A DNA stretch of 47,020 nt, taken from positions 1 to 47,020 of the IMG/VR virus record IMGVR_UViG_3300044730_001503; one strand, written 5' to 3'. The notes under the pieces were generated by a model. It had not been told where the DNA came from, ran no database searches, and worked only from the letters and a program-made list of their open reading frames with translations. This DNA comes from a virus. The translations under genes and the position numbers were made by a program. Position 1 is the first letter of the stretch; the number at the start of each line of letters is the position of its first letter. Shown here one piece after another: positions 1 to 8,026 of this stretch.

Positions 1-167
1 TCTTCCATCTGGATAAATTGTTTTTTATTTTTTAATTCTGGTAAATTTTCATCAGTCCAAAGCATATATTCCCAATCGGAATGTTTGGATTGCCAAGTTT
101 TCATTATTTGGCTGGGTCGTTTAGATTGGTCACCCAACCAAATTTGGTGTATAATTTTTGGAATCAT
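1..167 (-). CDS. Glycosyltransferase of the sugar-binding DXD family, N-terminal fragment
   Basis: The gene starts at 167 and runs off the left edge, so only about 55 residues are visible. They begin MIPKIIHQIWLG, followed by a TW motif and 'WEYMLWTDEN'. This opening is typical of the OCH1/capsular-polysaccharide glycosyltransferases (Gly_transf_sug family), in which PKIIHQIW is the first strand of the nucleotide-sugar fold. The DXD catalytic motif lies outside the window. In phages such enzymes may glycosylate DNA, virion proteins or host surface sugars; which applies here cannot be told. It is transcribed away from uvsY. The family call rests on the N-terminal motif only. Confidence 0.7.
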   Translation of the reverse strand, partial: MIPKIIHQIWLGDQSKRPSQIMKTWQSKHSDWEYMLWTDENLPELKNKKQFIQME

Positions 168-219
168 AAGATCTCACAGTTATTATAAATCTTCAACTAC
201 TAAAGTCAAATATATTTAT

Positions 220-246
220 TTGACATTATCTAGAGTATACTATAGA
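220..246 (+). promoter_or_regulatory. Probable sigma70-type early promoter for uvsY
   Basis: TTGACA (220-225) is followed after 15 nt by TATAGA (241-246). The start codon of uvsY is 14 nt further on. The spacing is shorter than the usual 17 nt, so this is tentative. Recombination genes in T4-like phages are normally transcribed early or middle, which fits. Confidence 0.4.
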
Positions 247-260
247 GTAATCTATAAAAG

Positions 261-698
261 ATGAATCTAGAGAACCTTAAAGAACTTATTACTAAAGACT
301 CTCAAATAGACTCTACAGAGTTAGGAATAGAGTCTCTTAAGATACCTCAAATACACTCAAAGTATCTTACGATCCTATCAGATGTCAAATTACTTTTGAC
401 CAAACAACAGCACGACTTGGCAATTTTAAAGTTGCGCAAGTGGAAAATCTACACAGGCAAAGCTTCCCAAGAGGAGTTGAAATCCTGGGGCGAAGATCCA
501 TCCGATCTAACTTTGCTAAAAAGTGATGTTGAGCAGTTTGTAGAGGCTGATTCAAAAGTTATTGAATTAAAATCCAAGATAGCCGTCAGCGAAGTAAAAC
601 TAAAAATGGTTGAGGAATTTTTGCGTTCACTCAACAACAGAAACTTTGCCATCAAGTCGGCCATAGAGTGGCACAAAATGATGAACGGCGTGGTCTAA
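261..698 (+). CDS. uvsY: UvsY-like recombination mediator
   Basis: 145 residues; T4 UvsY is 137. In T4 it helps load UvsX recombinase onto gp32-coated single-stranded DNA. The sequence is a charged helical protein with the family pattern at both ends: an N-terminal LENLKELITKDSQIDSTEL, matching the T4 'LQEELKKDVFIDSTKL' opening, and a C-terminal 'NRNFAIKSAIEWHKM', matching 'SRGFAIKHIQDMR'. It is followed after 7 nt by uvsW, the same pair order as in T4. UvsX is not in this window. The assignment is from recalled family sequence, not a search. Confidence 0.9.
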   Translation: MNLENLKELITKDSQIDSTELGIESLKIPQIHSKYLTILSDVKLLLTKQQHDLAILKLRKWKIYTGKASQEELKSWGEDPSDLTLLKSDVEQFVEADSKVIELKSKIAVSEVKLKMVEEFLRSLNNRNFAIKSAIEWHKMMNGVV

Positions 699-705
699 AT
701 ATTAT

Positions 706-2205
706 GTGGATATTGAAGTTGAATCTAATGATGAAGTTCGTTACTACATCAAAACAGACAACGCGATAAAGAAGGAACTGAGGGATTATTTTTCCTTCAT
801 GGTTCCCGGTGCCCAATACATGCCCATGTTCAAACGCAGAATATGGGACGGCAAAATTCGTCTGTATGATATCCTTACATCTACTCTTCCCCGGGGTTTG
901 AAGACTTATTTAAAAAAGTTTGCCGACGAGCGCAAGTATTCAATTTCTTTCAAAGAAAGCAAAAAAAACCTATGCATAACACCGGAGGAACTTGCTACGC
1001 TCTATACTGGACTAAATGTGACGGTGAAAAAGTCTTCTATACAAATGCACCCACATCAGTCACAAGCGATCATCCACGCTATAAACAATCACCGGTGCGT
1101 GATTATATCACCGACAGGCTCTGGAAAAAGTTTAATAATATACGTCTTGCTCCGTTGGCTACTATCCGTGATAAAGTCAGACAGAAAAATATTGATTCTT
1201 GTGCCCACGGTTGGACTTGTGAACCAGATGGAGTCTGACTTCTTTGACTATTCAAAGAACGATCCCAAGTGGAATTGCAGAAAGTCGGTACACAAGATCA
1301 GTGCCGGGGCAGAGAAAGAAACAAACAAGTCAATCATTGTCTCCACTTGGCAATCTGTCTACAAACTTCCAAGAGAGTGGTTTGACCAATTTGATGCAGT
1401 GATCTTCGATGAATGTCATCAAGCCAAGGCCGAGTCGATAAACATGATTGGCCAAAAGATGTCTAAGGCTTGGTTTCGAATCGGAACAACTGGAACCCTA
1501 GATCAGGCACAGGCACACCGTCTCAGCATTGAAGGCATCTTGGGGCCTGCCATACAGTTCATTCAGACCAAGAACCTGATGACCAAGGGATTGCTTGCCA
1601 CCCTTGGAATCGACGCCATACTGTTGAAGTACACCGAAGCCGAAAAAGAGTTGCTTAAAAAGCAAAGATACCCAGACGAAATCAAGTGGCTTATAAGTAA
1701 TGATAGGCGCAATGAGTTCATCCGAGACCTCGCACTCAGCACCAAAGGAAACACCCTCGTCCTCTTCAACTACGTCGAAGGACAAGGGAAGCCCCTGCAC
1801 GCTCTCCTTAAGGCAGCGGCTGGCAATAGAAAAGTATATCTTATCTACGGAAAAACGGATGCAGACGCAAGAGAATACATCCGCCGCGTCATCGACACGG
1901 AAAAAAACGCGATCCTTGTGGCCAGCTATGGCACTACTAGTGCTGGCATCAACATTGTTAATCTTGACAATATCATTTTTGCGTCACCTACTAAATCAGT
2001 AATTCGATTGCTGCAAAGCATCGGTAGAGGCTTGCGTGTCTCTGCCCGCAAGAAAACACTCAAGGTTTTTGATATCGTTGATGATCTTTGCACCAAGTCT
2101 TACAAGAATCACGTATTCAAACATTTTGAAGAACGCATAAAGATATACAAGAAAGAAAAGTTTGATTACAAGATAGTGTCGATGGAACTACCAAAAGATA
2201 AATAA
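706..2205 (+). CDS. uvsW: UvsW-like superfamily 2 DNA helicase
   Basis: 499 residues; T4 UvsW is 503. In T4 it unwinds branched DNA and R-loops and shifts replication from origin- to recombination-dependent mode. Visible motifs: the N-terminal domain with 'WDGKIRLYD' (about 48-56), Walker A PTGSGKS (136-142), DECH box (235-238), a motif III-like TTGTL (261-265) and motif VI QSIGRGLR (437-444). The start is GTG at 706; an overlapping ATG at 704 is in another frame, and the N-terminus MDIEVESND aligns with T4 MDIKVH. The gap after uvsY is only 7 nt, suggesting translational coupling. Confidence 0.95.
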   Translation: MDIEVESNDEVRYYIKTDNAIKKELRDYFSFMVPGAQYMPMFKRRIWDGKIRLYDILTSTLPRGLKTYLKKFADERKYSISFKESKKNLCITPEELATLYTGLNVTVKKSSIQMHPHQSQAIIHAINNHRCVIISPTGSGKSLIIYVLLRWLLSVIKSDRKILILVPTVGLVNQMESDFFDYSKNDPKWNCRKSVHKISAGAEKETNKSIIVSTWQSVYKLPREWFDQFDAVIFDECHQAKAESINMIGQKMSKAWFRIGTTGTLDQAQAHRLSIEGILGPAIQFIQTKNLMTKGLLATLGIDAILLKYTEAEKELLKKQRYPDEIKWLISNDRRNEFIRDLALSTKGNTLVLFNYVEGQGKPLHALLKAAAGNRKVYLIYGKTDADAREYIRRVIDTEKNAILVASYGTTSAGINIVNLDNIIFASPTKSVIRLLQSIGRGLRVSARKKTLKVFDIVDDLCTKSYKNHVFKHFEERIKIYKKEKFDYKIVSMELPKDK

Positions 2206-2220
2206 GTGAGGAGGGGTGTT

Positions 2221-2910
2221 ATGTCCGACCTGGTACCCACATCTCACTTCGACGGTATTGTAAGAGTTGTAAAACTTGTAAATGGCGACGAGCTAATAGG
2301 AATAGTTCAAGACGCTTCAATCGACAGAATTAAAATTATTTTACCAGCTAAACTAGAAACAGCTTTTTCCAAACAAGGAAAAGATGAAATAGTCGAGTTT
2401 GTAAAATTAACTAATTATGCAGCCAATGTATTAAATTACGAAATAACTATACAGCGCAGTTCTGTATTATATATGGCCATACCGATACCACATTTGAATA
2501 AAATGTATGATGCATTTTTCATAGCCATGAAGACTGATCCGAATTCTATCGTAACCAACGGGCATGATGAAATTTTATTGGGTCCAGAAGCTGGTTTGCA
2601 TATGCTTAATGATTTGTTTAACAATGAAGATTTTGTAAATTTTGTAAATGATCTTGTTGAAAATTTTGAAGCAGATGGAGTTATGAATGAAATATTGGAT
2701 GAAATTGAAGAAGAGGAAAATTCTTCAGAAACGGAAGAAAATGAGCCAGAAGCCCCTCTAAGCCTTCCAGAACCAAAAGAGGCCCAGAAGCCATCCCGCA
2801 AGAAGAAACGCCGCAGAATCGATCCTACAACGTCTGAGATACCTTTTAAACCAGAGGCAGATCCAAATTCTGCAGAAGGTTGGTCAGATGATCCAAAAGA
2901 TTATCTTTGA
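2221..2910 (+). CDS. Sm/Hfq-like phage protein with acidic and basic tail
   Basis: 229 residues. The N-terminal part 'VRVVKLVNGDELIGIVQDAS' reads like the first strands of a small Sm-like beta barrel found in T4-like marine phages, and it resembles the shorter protein at 35919-36227. The middle is glutamate-rich (EIEEEEN and on) and the C-terminus has a basic patch RKKKRRR. Function is unknown; RNA binding is suggested by the fold guess only. I place the start at ATG 2221 rather than the GTG at 2206, because a strong Shine-Dalgarno AGGAGGGG (2210-2217) lies just before it. It abuts uvsW and overlaps the convergent gene by 10 nt. Confidence 0.65.
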   Translation: MSDLVPTSHFDGIVRVVKLVNGDELIGIVQDASIDRIKIILPAKLETAFSKQGKDEIVEFVKLTNYAANVLNYEITIQRSSVLYMAIPIPHLNKMYDAFFIAMKTDPNSIVTNGHDEILLGPEAGLHMLNDLFNNEDFVNFVNDLVENFEADGVMNEILDEIEEEENSSETEENEPEAPLSLPEPKEAQKPSRKKKRRRIDPTTSEIPFKPEADPNSAEGWSDDPKDYL

Positions 2911-3464
2911 TTTTTAAGATTTCCTGAAGCGTCTGGATTTAGTTCATAATAGGAAAATTTAAACTGACACGATGCTTTTTGTATTATTGCGTCTGCGCTA
3001 TCCGATTGGAATACCATCCCGCTCAATCTTGTGGGAATAATATATCTAAAAGTTACCGCCAAAGATGGACATCTATTTGCTGGATCGTATATTGTTAAAG
3101 TTGCCTCGTGATGCCAATCCTGATAAGGTAAATTAATTCCTGGAGTATTATTGTCTCTGCCAGAGTTTACTGCAATATCTTGATCAGTTGCAATATTTGC
3201 CAAATTTCTCATCCAAGAATATATACTTTTCCAGTTTGTCAGCTCCGAGTCTACTATAAATTCGACATTAAGAGTCTCATAATTGAATTGCATAGTAGGA
3301 ACTGGAATTGTAGTTCCAAAAATAGTAGGCTGCGAAGTTTCTGGTATCGTGCAACCAGGCAAATTTGCCTTTTGGCAATTTAATTCAAATTGCTGTGTTC
3401 CTCTTCCGAATCTTAAAGTAAAATAACTGTTGTATAAAGGATTGATATTGGCAATACAGCTCAT
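2901..3464 (-). CDS. Tail-tube-fold virion protein (gp54/gp19-like)
   Basis: 187 residues. The motif 'LNVEFIVDSELTNWKSIYSWMRNL' (about 66-89) matches the beta-sheet/helix core seen in T4 gp54 ('LVISFRMDSEACNYRAMQDWVNSV'). The end, 'ASCQFKFSYYEL', corresponds to the final strand pair of the tube fold. It therefore probably forms a ring in the tail tube or baseplate. The gene stands alone behind its own late promoter, between the gp23 terminator and the converging uvs operon. Whether it is the gp54 tube initiator or another tube-like protein cannot be settled by eye. Confidence 0.6.
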   Translation of the reverse strand: MSCIANINPLYNSYFTLRFGRGTQQFELNCQKANLPGCTIPETSQPTIFGTTIPVPTMQFNYETLNVEFIVDSELTNWKSIYSWMRNLANIATDQDIAVNSGRDNNTPGINLPYQDWHHEATLTIYDPANRCPSLAVTFRYIIPTRLSGMVFQSDSADAIIQKASCQFKFSYYELNPDASGNLKNQR

Positions 3465-3469
3465 AAAAT

Positions 3470-3477
3470 TATTTATG
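3470..3477 (-). promoter_or_regulatory. T4-type late promoter box CATAAATA, 5 nt before start
   Basis: On the minus strand the box CATAAATA is followed by ATTTT and then the ATG at 3464. There is no Shine-Dalgarno sequence. In T4 the box lies at about -13 to -6, so transcription would begin at the start codon itself. Confidence 0.7.
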
Positions 3478-3487
3478 CAAAAGCAAA

Positions 3488-3511
3488 GACCTCCCCATTT
3501 CTGGGGAGGTC
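3488..3511 (-). terminator. Terminator after gp23
   Basis: A perfect 9-bp stem (GACCTCCCC / GGGGAGGTC) with a 6-nt loop lies 38 nt beyond the gp23 stop. In the minus direction it is followed by TTTGCTTTTGC, an imperfect T-tract. It separates the gp23 unit from the next late promoter. Confidence 0.75.
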
Positions 3512-3549
3512 TCGAAAGGACTACTTACTTTCCTTTGACCGACTACCTA

Positions 3550-4965
3550 TCAGCTGTTGCCGTGTAGGTGGAGAATGTTGGTCAAGCGGTAGTATTGGTT
3601 CAAGCCAGCGGTGAGGCTGTCACCGTCTGGAGTGTTTTGACCGTTGAGAACGAAGGGGTTCGCAACGACGCCATAACGGGTCTTGAAGGCAATACGTGGT
3701 TGGAAAGTGTTAGGATCGACTGCACGTACCATTTGTAGCGGAACGTATGGGCAGTAGAAGATACCAGCATCGTATGGCGATTCGCCCTTATAACCGGCGC
3801 AGAAGAAGTTATATCCTGCTGGGCTATATGGATCGATGTATACGCGAATCTTGCCACTGAGGATACCGGCAAAGGTGCTTTGGGTATCATCAACGTTGAG
3901 TTGTGGCATGATTGCTGGGCTGAGGCTCATGAAGCCAGACATAGCGAGGGCAGCTGCGGTATCGCTATCGCAGATGATGAAGTTGCCCTTACCACGGCGG
4001 GTTTCCTTGGCGATTTGGTTGCACTCACGCTCGATTTGGAAGCTGAGGCCACGGAAGCGTTCAGCCGACCAACGACCGTCAGAGTCAATCTCAAGATCGT
4101 ATGTGCCTGGGGTTGCGATATCTGGTTGTACTGAACCAGCTTTTGCGACGAAGTAGATGGTCTTGACGATTTCGCGGTTGATTTCAGCAAGAATTTCTGT
4201 GCTGAGAAGATTTGCGAGTTCGGCTTCGGCATCCAATCCGTGAACAGCCTTAAGATCTTGTGCCAATTCGACTGTGTAGTTGCTGGACAGAGCGCGAGTA
4301 CGAGCTTGTACGGCAACGCGGTCGATTGAGAAGGCCATTTGGTTCCAGTTTTGGTAAGCACCTGTGCTTCTGTTACCGATTCCTTCGCCGTTTGCAGTCA
4401 AGATACCACGTAGATTGGCAAGTTGAGCTCCGGTTGGCTTGATGGAGGCGGATGAACCATAGATTGCACCGAAACCAGCACACAAACCATTATAACCGGT
4501 TGGCAAGGTCCATCCAGAACCACCGTAAGATGGTTGTGGCTCTTGGAACATAGCTTCGGCATAGTTGGCATTGCCATAGGTGTAACCACCAGTACCGTAG
4601 TATTGGTAATTGGCGCGCATAGCAAAGATGAGGCCGGTTGGGGCAGTCATTGGCTGAACGCCGCAGATGTCATAGGCCATCAAGTTTGGCATGGAACGAC
4701 GGAGCAACGAAATAAGTACTGGATCGTAACCAGAAACTTGGCCGTTGTTGTAAAGAGTGGACGAAGATGGACCACCGAGGTTGGAGTTGCCACCCATGTC
4801 TTCGATCAAGTGTTGTTGACGAAGAGCTTGCTCTTGGTTTTCGAGTAGGACGGCAGTGACCTTCTTACGGTAATCGTCTTGGATTTTTGGAAGGGCTTCG
4901 TGATTTAAGACAGGGTCCCACTTTTCTGTGAGAATGTCATATGGTGTATTGTCTTGAAAATTCAT
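3550..4965 (-). CDS. gp23: Major capsid protein gp23
   Basis: 471 residues, shorter than T4 gp23 (521). It forms the hexamers of the prohead shell. Recognisable family segments are 'DPVLISLLRRSMPNLMAYDICGVQPMTAPTGLIFAMRA' near 80-120 and the C-terminal 'RYGVVANPFVL'. An N-terminal propeptide is expected: L53-I54-E55 followed by D56 fits the (L/I)-x-E cleavage rule of the T4 prohead protease. The Shine-Dalgarno AGGAGA lies just upstream of the ATG, behind an ACTAAATA late box. The gene is richer in GC than most neighbours, as expected for a very highly expressed gene. Confidence 0.97.
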   Translation of the reverse strand: MNFQDNTPYDILTEKWDPVLNHEALPKIQDDYRKKVTAVLLENQEQALRQQHLIEDMGGNSNLGGPSSSTLYNNGQVSGYDPVLISLLRRSMPNLMAYDICGVQPMTAPTGLIFAMRANYQYYGTGGYTYGNANYAEAMFQEPQPSYGGSGWTLPTGYNGLCAGFGAIYGSSASIKPTGAQLANLRGILTANGEGIGNRSTGAYQNWNQMAFSIDRVAVQARTRALSSNYTVELAQDLKAVHGLDAEAELANLLSTEILAEINREIVKTIYFVAKAGSVQPDIATPGTYDLEIDSDGRWSAERFRGLSFQIERECNQIAKETRRGKGNFIICDSDTAAALAMSGFMSLSPAIMPQLNVDDTQSTFAGILSGKIRVYIDPYSPAGYNFFCAGYKGESPYDAGIFYCPYVPLQMVRAVDPNTFQPRIAFKTRYGVVANPFVLNGQNTPDGDSLTAGLNQYYRLTNILHLHGNS

Positions 4966-4995
4966 TGTAGTAGTTATCTCCTAGTGAGTTAAAAT

Positions 4996-5003
4996 TATTT
5001 AGT
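4996..5003 (-). promoter_or_regulatory. Late promoter for gp23 (ACTAAATA)
   Basis: The ACTAAATA box lies 30 nt upstream of the gp23 start, leaving room for a leader that carries AGGAGA. Unlike the accessory genes, gp23 therefore has a conventional ribosome binding site. The identical box precedes gp22. Confidence 0.7.
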
Positions 5004-5014
5004 AAAAGTAAAAA

Positions 5015-6040
5015 TTACAATTTCTTGTGAATACGACCTAGTGCACCAACATAGCTCTCAACCAAAGTTGAGGGGGTTTGCTTTACCGGGGCAAAGGTTT
5101 GTTCGGGTTCAGTTACACGGGCCGGAACTTTATTGTATAGATAATTTTCGCGGATTGCAACTAGTTTTTGTCTATACTCGTCTGGGCTACCGAAATTGAC
5201 GTTTTCCATCAAGTTTTGTAGCTTGGCGACTTGGGTATCTGCAAGATCTCTTGTTTCTGCAACAAAGATGCCAGCACACTCGGTGAGTGAAACTTCTTTC
5301 TTGAGGTCCATGTTGTGCTTGACGGCTTCATTGAGCTTGGCTTCAAGTTCACGGTTAGAAGCATATAGTTCGTCAAGAACATTGTACTTCTCTGCAGGAA
5401 CATCGATGTAGTGGTTCTCGAAGAGGTTCTTGAGGCCGCTGATGAAGTTTTCGGCAATTTGGGTCTTGACGCCCTGTTCGACAGCAACAGCGTTCTCGGT
5501 CATCCACTCTTCAACGACATAATCCAGATAATCATCAACCTTCTCGACTAATGATTCGGTTACGTCATTGAGATAGGTTTTGACATTGCTGTCCATGTTT
5601 TCTGCAATGATGGAAACTGACTTCTCTACGCGGTCGGTGACTGCAGCTTCAAAGATTGCTTCAAGTTGAGAAATCAAGGAAGCATCGACATCTTCTCCCA
5701 AGAGAGATACCAATGCGCCTCTGAATTCGCGCTTAACTTCTTCAGTGGTTTCATATGGCATAGAAGTTGGAGTTGCCTCAACTTCTTCTTCGCCTTCTTC
5801 CATTTCTTCGGTTTCTTCCATCTCTTCACCCTCATCCTCAGATGCCATGGGTTGCATTGGGGCTTGCATACCACCAATTGGGGTTCTGGCTTGTGCCATT
5901 GCAGCTCCACCAAAATCAATTGGAGGAGAGATCATAGATCCCCTGCCGGTAGCATCCATATCGCCCGCATTGTTTGAGATGGCATAGCTTGCCATTGGGG
6001 CGTTTTGTTCTGAAATATTCTTCTTTCTTGTGTTTTTCAT
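5015..6040 (-). CDS. gp22: Prohead scaffold/core protein gp22
   Basis: 341 residues; T4 gp22 is 269. It is the main internal scaffold around which the gp23 shell assembles and is later degraded by gp21. Evidence is position (between gp21 and gp23), strong acidity (an E/M/T-rich stretch around residues 68-95), and a long helical, coiled-coil-like body with many (L/I)-x-E sites. The N-terminal 60 residues, rich in Gly, Pro and Met, are longer than in T4. The family is poorly conserved, so synteny carries most of the weight. A Shine-Dalgarno AAGGA precedes the ATG. Confidence 0.88.
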   Translation of the reverse strand: MKNTRKKNISEQNAPMASYAISNNAGDMDATGRGSMISPPIDFGGAAMAQARTPIGGMQAPMQPMASEDEGEEMEETEEMEEGEEEVEATPTSMPYETTEEVKREFRGALVSLLGEDVDASLISQLEAIFEAAVTDRVEKSVSIIAENMDSNVKTYLNDVTESLVEKVDDYLDYVVEEWMTENAVAVEQGVKTQIAENFISGLKNLFENHYIDVPAEKYNVLDELYASNRELEAKLNEAVKHNMDLKKEVSLTECAGIFVAETRDLADTQVAKLQNLMENVNFGSPDEYRQKLVAIRENYLYNKVPARVTEPEQTFAPVKQTPSTLVESYVGALGRIHKKL

Positions 6041-6061
6041 ATTAAAGGAATCCTTGTTAAT

Positions 6062-6069
6062 TATTTAGT
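6062..6069 (-). promoter_or_regulatory. Late promoter for gp22 (ACTAAATA)
   Basis: The ACTAAATA box on the minus strand lies between the end of the preceding gene and gp22, 21 nt before the gp22 start codon. It is identical to the gp23 box. AAGGATTCC follows it in the leader. Confidence 0.7.
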
Positions 6070-6079
6070 AAATTTAAAA

Positions 6080-6814
6080 TTATGGAATAACGTGGCCAAG
6101 ACCACGATACTTTACGATTTCTTCTTTTCTTTTGGCTGCTTGCAATGCTTCATCGGTTTCGCGGTTTGGATCATACCCATAACGCTTGGTTTTTTCATCT
6201 CCAGAAAGCACAGGCTTGACCCAAGGAGATCCAGCACCCTGGAAAGCCAGTTTTTCTGCATTTGTTCCTATCTCAGATACGTTTGCATCAAAAACCTCAG
6301 AACCAGAAATTTTTGCAATATTTCTTAAAAGTGTTGAAGTTAGCCCGGGGACAGCCATGAAAGCCTTACTTGTTGCTGCTCTTGCTATCTGACCCAAAAA
6401 ATTATTAGGAAGCTTTGAAAGCATGCCGCTCGCACCAATGTAATTCCCCAATGCCTGAGCACCATACTTGTCGAGAGTATCGGCAACAGTTTTTGCAGTC
6501 TTACCTATTGCATACGCGCCAGCAGCGGTAGCCAATCCCAGATCATCATCCTCGTAATCACCGAACAAAACTCTTGAATCTCTTCCGGTATCTTTCTTCT
6601 TTCCTACAGGACCGCCGACACCATAGTTGCCACCCTCTGGCGTTTGCGAACGTAACATTTTTTGTTCTTTTGGAGCGGTTCCCGTAAATCCAGATCGAAT
6701 ACTTGAAAAGTCTTGATCAAAATTTTCAAATATTTCAGCACCAAGTGGATAATCAATATTTTCTGAAACAATCTTCAGAAGTAGATCTTGGGTGGATGGA
6801 TCAAAAGAATTCAT
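6080..6814 (-). CDS. Unknown protein inside the capsid gene block
   Basis: 244 residues, between gp21 and gp22, where T4 has no gene. The start codon overlaps the stop of gp21 (shared base 6814), so it belongs to the same transcript. The N-terminal third is acidic. The middle (about 95-170) is rich in Ala and Gly with mild hydrophobic helices ('LGLATAAGAYAIGKTAKTVADTL'), and the C-terminus is basic and charged. No catalytic motif is visible. Its position suggests a prohead or core component, and it has several (L/I)-x-E-like sites, but I do not recognise it. Confidence 0.75.
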   Translation of the reverse strand: MNSFDPSTQDLLLKIVSENIDYPLGAEIFENFDQDFSSIRSGFTGTAPKEQKMLRSQTPEGGNYGVGGPVGKKKDTGRDSRVLFGDYEDDDLGLATAAGAYAIGKTAKTVADTLDKYGAQALGNYIGASGMLSKLPNNFLGQIARAATSKAFMAVPGLTSTLLRNIAKISGSEVFDANVSEIGTNAEKLAFQGAGSPWVKPVLSGDEKTKRYGYDPNRETDEALQAAKRKEEIVKYRGLGHVIP

Positions 6815-7458
6815 TAAAGTTTACGGAAATAATCGTTAAAGACTTTTACTATATTCTTATTCAAATCAGTCTTGGAGGATTCTCTAATAAGTTTCTTGGC
6901 CGCAGCTGCTTCTCTTTCTTGCCAGATTCCATCAATAAACATCCATTCGCGGCCTTCCATAATTCCATTGACGAAAGCATTTGGAGCAGAAGGATCGGCA
7001 ACGATATCGATTGCGGCCAACATAAAGTCTTCTTGAACTTCTTGATAGCCGTTCTTGGACTTTAAAGAACCCATTCCACGGCTGGATACTCCGAGTTGAG
7101 CGCCCTCTTCAATTAGATTTTTTACGATACGACCCATTGGGGTATCTAAAACTTTGGCCTTCCCATATACGGTATTGCCATCTTCGTTCAATTCCTTGAC
7201 GATGTGCGATACTCTATCCAAGTTTACGGTTGGCCCTGATGGGTGGTTTAGCTCACCTAAAGCACGACCTTTGTTCACATACTCAGTGATATAGCGCTTG
7301 CATTCCTTGAGTAAGGTTCCCTGTGGATAAATGCGGCCATTGCGATTCTTTACACCAGATTGCATGAAAACGCCTTCGATGAAATATGCTTTTTCACCGT
7401 TTCCGACGTTTTCCTTGATGTATTTTATGTCTTCATTGAGTTCTGTGATTAGTTTCAT
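6814..7458 (-). CDS. gp21: Prohead maturation protease gp21
   Basis: 214 residues; T4 gp21 is 212. This serine protease, with a herpesvirus-assemblin-like fold, cleaves head proteins after (L/I)-x-E during maturation. The expected catalytic elements are present: His72 in 'ELNHPSGP', Ser125/126 in 'LGVSSRGMG', and the conserved 'AAIDIVADPSAPNAF' (149-163). 'NRNGRIYP' near 38-45 is also a family signature. The start overlaps the stop of the preceding small gene (TAATG). Its cleavage rule matters for the leader peptides described at 36-46 kb. Confidence 0.96.
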   Translation of the reverse strand: MKLITELNEDIKYIKENVGNGEKAYFIEGVFMQSGVKNRNGRIYPQGTLLKECKRYITEYVNKGRALGELNHPSGPTVNLDRVSHIVKELNEDGNTVYGKAKVLDTPMGRIVKNLIEEGAQLGVSSRGMGSLKSKNGYQEVQEDFMLAAIDIVADPSAPNAFVNGIMEGREWMFIDGIWQEREAAAAKKLIRESSKTDLNKNIVKVFNDYFRKL

Positions 7459-7619
7459 TATTCTGCCTTTTTGCCCATGATTGTTTTTGCAACAGTCTTG
7501 TATTGTTCTTGAAGTCTTTTGCCGACCTTCGTGTAAAGAACCTTAGATGTATGAGATTTAAAATTTACGGCATTTTCCTCTATAACGTTCTTTAACATTT
7601 CTCTGATATTGTTTTTCAT
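7458..7619 (-). CDS. Small basic protein in the gp67 position
   Basis: A 53-residue ORF, MKNNIREMLKNV to TIMGKKAE. It is linked on both sides by overlaps: ATGA with the upstream gene (7616-7619) and TAATG with gp21. This tight coupling supports it as real despite its size. It is lysine-rich and helical, without a catalytic motif. T4 has the prohead core gene 67 in this slot, but T4 gp67 is acidic, so I do not claim homology. Confidence 0.7.
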   Translation of the reverse strand: MKNNIREMLKNVIEENAVNFKSHTSKVLYTKVGKRLQEQYKTVAKTIMGKKAE

Positions 7620-8026
7620 AATAGTTTTTTGGCTTTCTTAGAGAATTCGATGTGTTGCTTGAATATAATTCCGCTATTAAAAATTTCTGACACCATTTTT
7701 TGTCTATTTTTTGGGCTCAGGGATTCAAACAATCCTTTTAATTCTTCTACCTCTGATTCTGAAATATTTATAATAGAACCATTTTTAAATGTATAATTTC
7801 CTGATTTAAAATTTTGAATAAAATCAACAAACTCATTTAATTCCGGCGTAGTATCGGTCGCAAGAGTTTGAAATAGCAATTTTTGCGAAACATTTTCTTT
7901 TATTTCTTTAAAAGAATTGTTAAGCTTCAGTGCTAGAGCCTGACTAATTTTTTGCTTGAAAGCACTGTCATTTTCTGCAATAAGACTTTCTAGACCATGT
8001 TTTAAAAGCAAAGCATTCGTATCCAT
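7616..8026 (-). CDS. Probable prohead core protein (gp68 position)
   Basis: 136 residues, close to the 141 of T4 gp68, and in the same place between gp20 and gp21. It is a helical protein with N-terminal 'SAFKQKISQALALKLNNSFKEIKENV', where phage prohead-core proteins of this class show a similar amphipathic opening. It ends in a basic 'FSKKAKKLL'. The start codon directly follows the gp20 stop. The function, shaping the scaffold core, is inferred from synteny and size only. Confidence 0.65.
   Translation of the reverse strand: MDTNALLLKHGLESLIAENDSAFKQKISQALALKLNNSFKEIKENVSQKLLFQTLATDTTPELNEFVDFIQNFKSGNYTFKNGSIINISESEVEELKGLFESLSPKNRQKMVSEIFNSGIIFKQHIEFSKKAKKLL

Noticed and set aside
972-1238. 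88-codon plus-strand ORF inside uvsW
   Set aside because: Lies wholly within the helicase reading frame over conserved motifs; a shadow frame.
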